This document shows, piece by piece, positions 34,613-45,038 of a stretch of 64,000 nt of DNA (the first letter of the stretch is position 1; each line of letters starts with the position of its first letter). The DNA comes from Venturia oleaginea (taxonomy: Eukaryota > Ascomycota > Dothideomycetes > Venturiales > Venturiaceae). Below the pieces are notes generated by a model. The model saw nothing but the letters and a program-made list of their open reading frames with translations, was not told the DNA's origin and ran no database searches. The DNA lies in contig JABMLP010000010.1 in NCBI GenBank assembly GCA_013176395.1, positions 1,178,001 through 1,242,000 of the forward strand. The letters run 5' to 3'. The position numbers and the translations under genes are program-made.

Positions 34613-35872
34613 TCAATATCTCACCGCAAACCTCATTTCCGCAGCCCCAACATCGAAAACAGCAAGCACGCTCTTCAACCACACATCACCGACAACCATC
34701 TCGTCATCCCCTCCATATTGTACTGCACTGATACAAACATCGCCCGGTCCACCGCTCTGGATCATTTCCTTCGGATCCAACCAGAATGTGGTTCCTCCGA
34801 TTGTCAGCCCCACTCGAGGGGCCGTGGCGTTGCATATAACCTTATAAATCTGCATCTTTGCATCAAAGCGCGCTGCAGGGGTGAAGAGGGCATTTATACT
34901 TGAGGAGAGAGCGGCAGATAGAAATATCAGTGTCGTCCCGGAATCGATGATCATTTTCCCCTCGGGCTTTTGGGTCATGATCTTTTCGGGTGTGAGGCTG
35001 GGTTGCGAGTTTTGCCGCGCAAAAGAAACGTTTTCGACGCTGATGGTGTACAATTTGTATTCTCTCCGGTTGACTGATGTTGTGGTTCCATTGACAACCA
35101 CGGTTGACGTGATCGTTGTGTATTCTATTGGGGTGCGAGCAAAAGCGGTACTGAATCTGAGCGGAGGACCTGGGAGGCCTCCGATCGCCAATACACCATT
35201 TTCATTCTTGTTGCGAGCGATGGCGAGACTGAAGAGCGGGGCCGTGAGGTTGTTCTTCCACATCGTTGTGAAAATGGGACTGTAAGGAACATGCTCCCCT
35301 TTACGGTCTGTCTCGGGATTGTTGCCCGGGTAGGCTCTTGTTGCACTTTGGTAGGCGAGTCCAATAAGTCCAGAAGATTGAGCGTCGCCCATCCAAGCAC
35401 CTTTTTCAGCAACTGCAACCGTCTGTTTGGGAACTGTGATTCCAGCTAAAGTAACGTCTTCGGTACCCATAACCCCGTTCAAGAATTCACCATCAGCATA
35501 CGAGATGTTGAAATGCTGGTCTCCAATTTGCTTGAAAGTCGAACTCGCAGCGGTATTGAAGAATGGCCCAAACTTGCATTCTTTCTGGGCCCGGGGTCTT
35601 CGCGTAAACACATCCAGACAGGAGAAGTCTTGACCAGCGAGCCAGGTATCAGCTGAGCCGGTATCCAATACCGAGAGAAAAGATTGAGCTCCATATTGTA
35701 TGGGAGTGAGATACACATTGCCGTCTGCAGCCCAGAGTACAGGCGATTCCTTGGAGATTGACCGTTTTGATTGTTGAGAATGGTATGCTCCGAGATATAA
35801 CCTGCTGAGGGGGTTGCCTCGCCGGGTTATTAGAGGTATAACATGATTGGTTACTACAATGAAGTTAGACAA
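34613..35872 (-). CDS. Pepsin-family (A1) aspartic protease
   Basis: Acid endopeptidase, 419 residues as read. Both catalytic motifs are present: DTGS (FLSVLDTGSADTW, about residue 70) and DSGT (MIIDSGTTLIF, about residue 316). The flap region has ISYADGEFLNG, with the expected Tyr. The partner hydrophobic-hydrophobic-Gly lies near the C-terminus (VVGDVWLKS). Two-domain pepsin fold length. The N-terminus as read (MSNFIVVTNHV) is not a clean signal peptide, and the true start may lie in an upstream exon joined through an AG near 35880-35895. The enzyme is probably secreted or vacuolar, with several sequons. No frameshift is visible. Confidence 0.85.
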   Translation of the reverse strand: MSNFIVVTNHVIPLITRRGNPLSRLYLGAYHSQQSKRSISKESPVLWAADGNVYLTPIQYGAQSFLSVLDTGSADTWLAGQDFSCLDVFTRRPRAQKECKFGPFFNTAASSTFKQIGDQHFNISYADGEFLNGVMGTEDVTLAGITVPKQTVAVAEKGAWMGDAQSSGLIGLAYQSATRAYPGNNPETDRKGEHVPYSPIFTTMWKNNLTAPLFSLAIARNKNENGVLAIGGLPGPPLRFSTAFARTPIEYTTITSTVVVNGTTTSVNRREYKLYTISVENVSFARQNSQPSLTPEKIMTQKPEGKMIIDSGTTLIFLSAALSSSINALFTPAARFDAKMQIYKVICNATAPRVGLTIGGTTFWLDPKEMIQSGGPGDVCISAVQYGGDDEMVVGDVWLKSVLAVFDVGAAEMRFAVRY

Positions 35873-36428
35873 TTCTGAGAGGAAAGACCTTAATAGACAC
35901 TGCCAGATTCCAATTGACGAATCAATATAAGATACTGAGAATGCGCAGCAAGGAATTTATCTAACTCATCATCCCAAAAGCTGGAAGTCTCAACATTCAA
36001 ACTCGACTGAAGCAGTCCACCAATGCAGGACTGATTCTCAAAGCAAGGCTGGGAATATGGGACAAACTTTACCTATGTTTGGGCTGGCTGGAGCAAAGGC
36101 GTCTGCGTTGTGTCTGCTTAGGCTGAACGCTGATGACGAATGGAATATGCGTGAGAATGGAAGAGTAGTACCATCTGCATCTCCGTCAGCAGTGTTCTCC
36201 GACTCGGGACTGAAACCTCTCACCTTTCGTTCTGAGGAGCTGTTCGCCCTTGTCAAGATAACCTGCAACGAAAGAGTGCCGCAGTATGGCCAGTAGTAGT
36301 ACCAAAAGAATCATGGCGACGGGACAAGCTTCATCAAGTGACAGACTGAGCGCCAGTGGGCATGACTTTCTCAAAAAGCCGATACATTTGCTTAATGAAT
36401 GGAAGAGTGTAGGTTAAGCTATGCAATA
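35873..36428. other. Upstream region of the aspartic protease
   Basis: Possible missing 5' exon of the protease on the minus strand, otherwise nothing recognisable. Confidence 0.35.
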
Positions 36429-36894
36429 CCATAGATTCTGGCGAAAGTGAACGCTAATCCAGGGATTAATATATTACGGCGAAACGGCCGCTCTCGCGAC
36501 ATTCCGTTCCTATTAAAGTTAGCCTAGCATCACGCTTGGCAGAAGTCACCTTGATAACTGTATAATAGAGCTATAGAATCTCTTCACAACCCTCAATTTA
36601 GTGTTGTGATGCCGGCGATAAATTTTACCAATTTCTAGGAGAAGTTAGTACCTATATTTCTACTCTAACCCTGAACCGACCTTCTTGTAGACATAGTAAA
36701 GTAAATTTATTATTAGGTTTGATAAGTTGAATCTAAATGTTGCTAGCTATGTATTTAGCTAGCACCATGCAGATTAAACGGCAGACGATGGAATGAGGTT
36801 GTGAATAGGCTGATTCAGCTACCCAGCCGGCCTTATTCGGCGTAATATCTACATTAATCCCTGGATCAGCGTTCACTGTGGCCAGAATCTACGG
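36429..36894. mobile_element. MITE-like element with ~60-bp TIRs and TA target duplication
   Basis: The left end 36429-36488 (ccatagattctggc...) and the right end 36830-36894 (...gccagaatctacgg) are inverted repeats with about 85-90% identity over 55-60 bp. They share the block agtgaacgct-atccagggattaat. TA flanks both ends (36427-36428 and 36895-36896). The interior is TA-rich with no reading frame and contains a perfect tgctagct/agctagca palindrome at 36741-36764. A TA target and 466-bp length fit a non-autonomous Tc1/mariner-type element. Confidence 0.8.
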
Positions 36895-37349
36895 TAGCGA
36901 ACGGTAAACGCGCGGATATTTAAAAGAGAATATGCATGTTGTTGACCCGAAGCGAAGTGGAATCGGTCACACAGGATGGAGGGCTTGCAATAAAAAGTGC
37001 TTCTAATCAATGGAAATTGTTGACCAGCCTTAAGAAACGTGGCTCCTTGGCTTCTTTCCGACATGTCACACTTACCACAGTACTATGATATAATCAATAT
37101 GTCCCAGATAAAAAGAGAGCCTCATAAATGCCGTTGGCATTCGCTCGGATCTTCATTCCCTCCAATGGAAGTCCGGAATAATCCGGTAAGAAGCGGCAGG
37201 TCGACTTATGTGCGAACAATTTCGGCATTTTCGGTGCCAGTACAGTGTTGTAATCTGGAGTACGGCCAATCTGCCCATGCCGACCCGAGAAGCTCGCAGG
37301 CAGGATGGATTGATAGTGTGCAGCATAAAGGAAGCAAATAGCCAAGTGT
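36895..37349. other. Intergenic region between the MITE and the nuclease pseudogene
   Basis: No gene supported. Short frames on both strands overlap without motifs. Confidence 0.4.
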
Positions 37350-38005
37350 TTAGAGTTCCCCGTTTGTCCCCTCTGACCATTCTTGTAATCCGTATTCCAC
37401 GGAAACATTCATTTGACCCTTACTGACGACGGAAGAATCTGCAGCCATCAGATTCAGCCAAGTCGCCAATCGAAATGCGGCTTTACTGATCTGAAGTTCA
37501 ACGGTAGGAAAAGCCCATTGCGCATATCCATTGATGAGTGAGTCGGTCTCATTGTTGATTCGATTATGGGAGACATGGGCGCAAGTCCACGCGTTGGATT
37601 CCCTCGCCCAGACGGTCTGATTCGCAATGGCGGAAATAATGCAACCCCCAGAAGAACAGTCTTGCTCGTTATCCACGTTGCATATGGAGGGTGGCTTGAA
37701 GAAGTCAGTACTCATGTTCTATGCTTGGTGATCTAATCGGCATACTTTCTCATCAGAATCTCTCCAGTGCCACTGGTAAGAGAAGCGTCCTTCGGCAGTG
37801 TGTGCATACGCGTCGGCCCACGACGCGCCCCTTCCTATCGATCCTTCATATTGGGGCTCAAGAATATTCCTCACACTCCGATGGTGTATGGAGTAAGGAA
37901 GGTCTCCGCCATGAATCCAATCTGGTTGTGGACGTCGGTATTCCATGCTGAAGCTATCCAGGGGAGAAGCTGGGCGCATATAGAGGCCGCGTCTCGGGTG
38001 CGCAT
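37350..38005 (-). pseudogene. S1/P1 nuclease, frameshifted and internally deleted
   Basis: Relic of a secreted zinc-dependent S1/P1 single-strand nuclease. The N-terminal part at 38005 has a signal peptide and mature start SAWNTDVHNQIGF with the ligand Trp and His, then AETFLTPYT. It loses frame near 37885. The next frame continues RNILEPQYEGSIG, then GASWADAYAHTAEGRFSY and WHWRD, including further ligand Asp and His positions. After a probable intron at about 37720-37670 come NEQDCSSGGCIISAIANQT and immediately ARESNAWTC. In intact relatives more than 100 residues, containing the HFLGDxxQPLH zinc ligands, separate these two blocks. The C-terminal INGYAQWAFPTVELQISKAAFRLATWLN is preserved. 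With the metal site gone it cannot be an active nuclease. Confidence 0.75.
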
Positions 38006-38695
38006 GGTTAAGCAATGGAGAAGTGAGTATTGAGATGAAATGCAAGAATCTGATGACGAGACACGGAAAGAAAGGTCTAAAGTATTTATAAGCATTGATG
38101 TGGTAGAAGTTGTTGTTGACAGCAAAGCGCGTGTGATGGAGCGATTGGCTGTAGAGATCCGCGACGATGCCACTAACTTTAGTGGGTCTGTCACTGGCAC
38201 CCCTTGAAGAAGTCACATTCATTGATCTGATCCAATTTGCAGACAGAGTATGGACGCTATTGGTAAAGACCAGGACAGTCAACTTCTTCTGGTGAGGCCC
38301 ACATAGCCGTAGCTGGTGTGCAGTCATATCTTTGACATGTCTCGTCGTCTCTAGTCTAAGGATGTCAAAGAACCGCCCAGCTCAACGAAATTGAAACGTA
38401 ATGGCATTTAGCTGGAAACGCCAAAGCTCTTGGATCAAAATCCACTTTGTCTGATTCAGAAAAAGCCTTCAGAACTACTGGCATTTCTCTTTTCAGAATT
38501 TGCCGGAATATCTAGACCTTTGATCTCGGCTTGGAAGCTTCAACTCAACTCTGGGGATTATACACTCCAAGCTTATACCACCGAAGGAGGTTTTCCTATT
38601 TGCATACGCATCAACTTGAGCGCTTCCGTCCCCTCAGCCCTCCATTCCTCCTAGCCTCCTGCGAAGCTAATTATCAAATCTCTTCGGCAAGTCAG
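38006..38695. other. Intergenic region, no gene supported
   Basis: Lies between the nuclease relic and the 3' end of the AAA ATPase gene. No motif-bearing frame was found, apart from the out-of-frame 5' extension of the nuclease relic. Confidence 0.4.
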
Positions 38696-40469
38696 TTACC
38701 GACTTTCTTGCATCTCCTCCATCCCCCGAAGGGTTGATTGAGCCCAGGACGAAGCGTTCTCAACAGCGTAGCGCGGATCGTGTTTGAAGCGTAACAAATA
38801 GCCTTGTATCGCTGCAAGACTCAATTTGCCGATCGGAAGCTCAGTTGAGAATCTCTCGGCCAAGGCTTTGAGCTCAGTCTCGGTTAGAGGGGCCTTTCCT
38901 TTCTCGTTCATTGAAGCAATGTTTTGAGTCGTTAGGCTTGTGGACGGATTTGTTGACTTGATCTCGAGTTCTTCGAGTTTCTTGCCGTCAACGGTTTCGG
39001 TTTCGCGATACATGCTGATGAACATCTCGATTATCTCCGCAGGTTGTGGAAGCGAGAAGGAGACGTGCATGTCTACACGACCTGGTCGTGTTAAAGCCTG
39101 GTCGAGGTCTTTCGGTTTGTTCGTAGTCATGACCAATATTCTCCCTTCGCTTGATGATACCCCGTCGATGGCATTAAGTAAACCAGAAAGACTAATTGCG
39201 GCCACTGGCTTTGGTGGAGGTGGAGGCGCGCTCTTTTCTTCTACTTCTCCCTCATCCTTCAATTTTTTCTTGAGCCTGGGATCATCAGCTCGTCTGAGGC
39301 CAGCAGCATCAACGTCTTCAAGTAAGATGATACAACGAGAGGGCACGCTTGAGAAGAGTCGGATAAGGGCGTCTTCGTTGCAGTATGGATCAAGAAGGCT
39401 GAGCACATATATGTCGAGACCGAAAACACCAGCTAGAGCGGCAGTAAGTGACGTCTTTCCTGTCCCGGGAGGACCTGAGAAGCTTGGAAGAGTCAGTAAA
39501 ACAAATAGCAAGGGTGACAATCCTAAGGCAAGGATATGCTTACAGATAGCCGCGTCTGTACGGTATTCCATGATTCGCGTACCACCTCCTTGTTCGAGGG
39601 TGGAGATATTCGTTGATATCTTGGAGCAGCTCTTCTTTCTTTTCTTTCTCCAGAATGACAGTGTCAATGTCTCTTGATGGTCTACTCGTGACACGGCCCC
39701 AATGAGGACCATTCGCTCTAAACACCGTTGTTGAGGCCATAGTTTTGTACAGGTAGTATGTCTGGGACTCTTCCAACAGTGCTTTGATGGGATCAAGAGA
39801 ACGTCCCAAGCACTCGAGAGTAAGCTCACCGCTGTATTTCATGATCATGGTCCTGGTCTGTGGAGCCGCTCGTAAACCATGCTTGAAGAGGAACAGGTTA
39901 CGATTGTGTATGAACATATGGCTCATCTCGTATGGCTGAAAGCGAATTGGGTTTCGCCCAATCATAGTACGATAGGAAAACAGTTGGCCTGTGGTTTTGA
40001 AGTCGAACGGACCTTGATCCATGGCTTTGAACGCTTCCTCCTCGTCCTCGATGGTCGTTTTCTGGATAGTCTGAGCTTTGACGGAACGAAAGGCTTTGGT
40101 ATCGAGGTGTTTATCTGTCATCCACTTCATGATGTAGCGATAGAGACCGTCATCTTCGTGAATGCGGACGCTGCTAATGAGGACTTGTTTCAAATAGTAA
40201 TAGACGTAGTTCGTAACGTATCGACCGAATGTCGAGATAGCGGCAAAGAGAATGCTGAGATTCACTACTATTACTGGATCCATGCCAAGAATATCTTTCA
40301 CCATATAGATGGCCAAGTTGTATCCCGACCTTAATGATTGAAATGGATTATGTGAAAGGTCTGTTTTTCCTTTGAGCGCGTTCAAGGCGGCACTCGCTGG
40401 AAGTTCGGAGGCCATCTTGTGCTGCATGATCAGTGAGTAAGAGTTCTTGTTGGGACGAGTAGTGGTCAT
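38696..40469 (-). CDS. BCS1-like mitochondrial AAA ATPase, 2 exons
   Basis: AAA protein of the BCS1 group; the founding member translocates the Rieske protein into complex III. Exon 1 is 40469-39544, the intron 39483-39543, exon 2 39482-38696; 570 residues. The N-terminus has a membrane-spanning segment (about 66-82, VIVVNLSILFAAISTF) and the BCS1_N region ending in PHWGRVTSRPSRDIDTVILE. It is followed by the YRRGYLFSGPPGTGKTS Walker A, split by the intron. Then come Walker B ILLEDVDA, sensor TTNKP and the arginine-finger region LTRPGRVDMHV. A charged, Pro-rich insert (EEKSAPPPPPKP) interrupts the AAA core after Walker B; it is common in filamentous-fungal paralogues, so this may be a paralogue rather than BCS1 itself. 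Intact. Confidence 0.88.
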
Positions 40470-41516
40470 GTCATTTGTATTGCAGAATAGTCATCAACTC
40501 AGCGCCATCAACACAATTTGGAGCCAGTCGAGCTTGTTGAACATACCTTTCTGATAGTTGAGTTGTGCAGAGGCTGCTAATGACGCTCAATGGCTTCCTC
40601 TTTCGCGCACAAATGAGGTGGAAGAAGATGGTAAAAATGTGATAGAAAAAGAAAGATGAAATAACAAGTCAGATCGGTGTTGATTCATTCTACGCACGCG
40701 TTGTTTCGATCTTTAGGCAACACAAGCTCGTCAGCGGCGACCCGCATGCATCGTTACGGTGCTAATTGCCCACGATTGGCTAGTCATTATCTATCGGACG
40801 TCTCACAGGCGGTCACGCTTTAAACCAAGCGCATACCTCCCCAAATTTAAGGCGGGCAGTCGGTACAAGATTGACTCGAGCCCTTTCAAAGCCCGTATCG
40901 AAAAGACGATTCAAGGTCCCAAAAGGTCACCGAGTTCAGCAACGGTAGCAAGTCCTAGAATCGACTTCCTCGCAGTCATTTTGCAGGGTAAATGCGCTTC
41001 AGCTCGTACGAATGTGGGCAGGAAAAGCACGGAAAGGAGGGTTACGATTTTGATATTTTCTATTCGCGCCTGATATTGAATGGGATGTCATAAAGGAGCA
41101 TAGTCGAATCGTTTACTGTGGAATGTCTTGCTCCTGGTAAGTGTATTGGATTCAATAATGGATCTAAGGCTATGATGGTTTCGGGTAAAAGATGGGATTA
41201 ATGATGGTTACGAGAGAACATGGATGGTTATTCATGAGTATGAACACGATTGGCACAAGCATAGAATGTGATCTGATGGCATGACTATGTGCCTGTGGCA
41301 AGACGCTATCTCCATGAGATCTTAGTTCTAAGATTCTCTGAAACCAGATATTTCTCGACTATCAACAGCCAGGAACCATCAACCATCCTTCAAAGTTGAT
41401 ACAGCCGCAGAACCAACGTCACTTTTGTTGTATCGCACCAGCCAGCGACCAACAGCCATCCTCTCATAAAATCAAAGTCCACCACAGACTCGCTCTGATG
41501 TTTTCTTTCCTCAGCC
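40470..41516. other. Intergenic region, no gene supported
   Basis: Promoter side of the BCS1-like gene. A 104-codon plus-strand frame at 40759-41073 has no features beyond a basic composition. Confidence 0.4.
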
Positions 41517-42614
41517 TTAACAAATGATACCAGAATCCCTCTTGCACCCACCCGGGTTACTGCCACTAGTCTCCGGATTCTCCTCAAGCTCCCACACAAT
41601 AGTAGGATGACAGTATTCCGGACACTTCTCACACTGTCCCCGTCTCGCTCCCCAAACCCAAACCCGGTTGATGTGTCTGTTGTTGAACAAGTTGTGTCGA
41701 TCCGTCAGCATCCTGAACATCGGAGCACCATTATCGAATCCAACCAGAGCAATGAAAGACTCCCGCTGTGCGATATCCCCGCTCTGCCGATTAACCTCGA
41801 CGACCTCGCCATCAGTCGCGCCGCGCTTGAGTAGGTTTCGAACAGCTGCGATGATGGGCTCGGTGACCTCATTGGCGATATTGTTGCTCATAATGGACTT
41901 GAGGCCCCCACCCATACCTTTGAGTTCAGCCTCCCAAGTGTTAGACCACAGCTCCGAACGATAAGGCAATGTCTTATCACCCTCATTCTTCAGAAGCTCC
42001 TCCAGACCGTAGTTATCTTCCATGAATGGCACCATGGTTTTCGATGACTCATCAAAAGCCGTCTCCGAGATGGTGCATGGGCGATTAGAAACAGTCCAGG
42101 TAACATGTTTCTATTTGCGCTTCAAATTCCAACTGAATTGCTTTGCTTAAGCAGCCATTTCCTTTGGAATGAGACCTGCGAAGACGTGTTCTTGAAATCC
42201 TTTGTCGCCTAATTTCTTGAGGTTGTATTCGGAGTTCGGGAAGGTTTCGGCTTCATGTGGAGGGTTTAACATGGCTGCTATGACGTTTTCTCCTTTGTCG
42301 GAAGATTCGGATGAAAGGGTCTGCTGTAGGCCTTTTTGACGAGATCGGCTGTGGGGTGTTGGGATTTTATTTTGGAATTTTGAGTGGAATGACTTACTGG
42401 AGTCCGTGGTACTTGGACGTGCGAGAACGTTTCCGAGATGGGAAGAGAGTGCCGCGATGGCGATGAGGGCGTTTCCGAGACGCACGGTGGTTAGAATGTG
42501 GGAAGGCTTCTTCCTAATTGCTGTTGAAAGTATGAACTTTTGTTGAATGTGTTGAGGAGGAAAGAGTCGAAGGCGTTTGCTCTGACTTTTATCCCTATCC
42601 TCAATGTTACCCAC
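41517..42614 (-). CDS. Putative secreted protein, gene structure uncertain
   Basis: Two minus-strand frames probably belong together. 42614-42147 contains a hydrophobic, signal-like stretch (LGNALIAIAALSSHLGNVLA) about 45 codons in, then a polar region ending YNLKKLGDKGFQEH. 42035-41517, which extends upstream in frame to about 42108 (HVTWTVSNRPC), continues as a folded-looking domain with six Cys, including CEKCPEYC near the C-terminus. I could not find a clean splice pair joining them; the best is a weak GTCTTC donor near 42165 and the AG at about 42110. The true start may be a further exon upstream. The family was not recognised. Confidence 0.4.
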
Positions 42615-43384
42615 TCATCATTTCTGGATAATGGGTAACAGCTACGTTGAGGCCATAGAAAGCAGCCATAACACCGAGACACCCCCACTTCGATCACATT
42701 GAGCATTCGAGCCTTCGGAAGCAACGCTGTGACATGCTAAATTTGGTCGGGTCGTAGTACAAGAACCCATGTACTCTTATCCAGTATCAAGGGACAACAC
42801 TTGCTGGTTGGGGCTCAAAGCAGTTCAAATCTTGAACACACTGATTAAGTCATGTACTATGCCCCCTATCGTTAGAGACAGATACCTGGCTTAGGGGCAT
42901 GTATCCGATCAACACGCAGATTAAACTCTCTACGCCACCTTCAAACCAACAAAGAAGGCCGCAACATGCATGATCGTTGTCAACATTTCCAGATCTTGCA
43001 AGTGGCTATGTAATAACACAGAGAATTTACCTCTCGCCGATTCTAATGTTTCCCATGCTCTTCTTCTTCTTCTTTGACGATTGCGAGTGGTAATTATCTC
43101 AGTCTTCCTCGAGTGCAGTAAGTATCGCGCCTGATGGTCAAGTTTGTCGGCATGGCCTCTTTGGGCTTGTCTCGACTTCCAAATAAGCTCGTGTCATCAA
43201 TGGAGGCTGGTGATTAAATGTGTTGAAGGTGAGGATGAGGATGGGGATGGGAAGGGGTCGATTTCGGGGCGGTAACTTTAGAATAGTTCTAGTGGGGCTC
43301 ATCGCAGGCGTTGATCCTGTTCACGAAACAAAAGCTACAACAAGACGCGTTAGAACATAATTGCACCAAACCGAATTGCCCACC
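42615..43384. other. Intergenic, divergent promoter region
   Basis: Lies between the putative secreted protein and the PP4 subunit gene. Contains a short cttcttcttcttct microsatellite near 43060 and G-rich DNA near 43230. No gene supported. Confidence 0.4.
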
Positions 43385-44890
43385 ATGTTATCCAGTACGC
43401 CGGATCATTCTATTTCATATTCAAATTCTAACAGCCTCGCAGACGAAGAGCTTCTAGAGAGAGCGGCTGCAACTGGCACATTCGAGTCGCAAGTTTACCA
43501 GAGATGGCTCTCTATGCGCCTGCTAACATTCTGAAGCGACGAGTGGCCTAGAGTCCTAGATGACCTGTTGACCAGACTGGACTCTGTATGTCCTGTCTGA
43601 TTACACTCTAGAAGTACCCTGGCTAATAGGATTTAATAGATAGTCCGCTCACAGTTTCCCACGCCATCGCTCCCCCCAGCTCCACCACAACCTCGAAGAC
43701 TAGGATCACCATTATCTACACACGCAGAACCCTCAAGCCAAGAATCGACGACTTCCGACAAAGAAAATGCTCCTGCAAGATCGGATGCGGCAAGACCGCC
43801 AGTGCCATCTTTCGAAGGCGCGCCGAGCCCACTACCACCTCGCTCATCTGCGCCTTCAGGACCAGGCGAATACCCGCAAGGGCTGACTTTGTTACACGAG
43901 TCTATCAAATCCACCCTCAAATCTGGCTTCTCCAAATACCCACCACATACCGTACAACGCCTCGCTGAGCTGATCCTCTTCCCAAAGCGCCACTACCGAT
44001 ACCTTCCTCCCTACCTCAACGCCCTTGATCGCGTAGTCAACGTCTCGAGTAACACTACCGTATTTCCGCTCCCGCATACAGCTCTCCCAAGAGGTGGTCT
44101 ACTCAATGGCGTCAGCGCCATCAATGACCAGACTGCCTCGACAGGCCCTGCATTAGGAAGCGACGAGAGCCTCGGAGGCGCACTCCTAACGCCAATTCCA
44201 TGGCTAAGTCCAGCGGGACGAGTATCTAGCAATAGCGATAGGGAACTCCAATCGGAAAGCACAGAAATGGTAGACGGGCCAAACGGCGCAGGCAGAATAG
44301 AAACTGTTAGCGTCGTGAACGGCGTAATGACCACATCTTCCGTACCAGCTGTCAGCCCACGAGCTACCATTACTTCTACATCAGCAGCGCTAACAGCGCA
44401 ACCGCAGACTGCTTCTACGGAGCAGACGCTTCGTGCCGAGGGCGCAGTAACACAAGGTGAACTCCTCAGACAAGAGCAACAGGCGGGTGTCGTCGCCAAC
44501 CCACCTCGAAGCTTACGTATGTCAGAAGAGGAGTTGGGAAACATAGATGCTGATGATACAGGGGAAGAGACACCACATGCGAGAGGCCCCGAAGAGATCG
44601 GAATGGAGGACACAGGACCACAAGAAAAACCTTTAGGGACAGGACTCGACATGGAAGCTGCGGTGGGCAGGAGTAAGAGAGAGAGTAGTGTGGAGAGGGA
44701 GTTGAGCCCTCAAGATTCTGCGTTGAGTGACGCAGGAAAAGATGAGATTCCTAAGGATGAGCCCATGAAGGATGTGGACTCAACCCCTTCGGAAAATGAC
44801 AAGGTTGTTGAGACTGAAGAGAAGACGTTAGATGGCGATACGATAATTGGCGATGCGGATAATAAGGTTGAGGAAGAAACAAGAGAGTAG
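43385..44890 (+). CDS. PSY4: Protein phosphatase 4 regulatory subunit 2 (PPP4R2/Psy4 family), 3 exons
   Basis: Regulatory subunit of the PP4 Ser/Thr phosphatase, nuclear, linked to DNA-damage checkpoint recovery in yeast. Exons 43385-43485, 43537-43585 and 43640-44890 close at 466 residues. The PPP4R2 core is complete: ADEELLERAA...DEWPRVLDDLLTRLDS spans introns 1 and 2. It is followed after a Pro/Ser insert by TLLHESIKSTLKSGF and PPHTVQRLAELILFPKRHY, then LPPYLNALDRVVNVSS. The second half is acidic and disordered, as in the family. I chose the ATG at 43385 because it gives an in-frame first exon and the intron has a TGCTAAC branch. Confidence 0.85.
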
Positions 44891-45038
44891 ACCACCAAGA
44901 AGAGCGAATAGATGGTTTCTGTTTGATGGAGATCCAGATACAGCCAGACATTCATGAAGCCAATCAATACTTGAACAATCAGGACGTATCAATGACCTAA
45001 ATTCTTTCTCTCTATTTATTTACATTCATTGCTATCTA

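Noticed and set aside
39879..40334. 151-codon plus-strand frame opposite BCS1-like exon 1
   Set aside because: Antisense shadow of a conserved domain.
44011..44652. 213-codon minus-strand frame inside the PP4 subunit gene
   Set aside because: Antisense of the low-complexity coding region; composition is a mirror of the Ser/Thr/Glu-rich tail.
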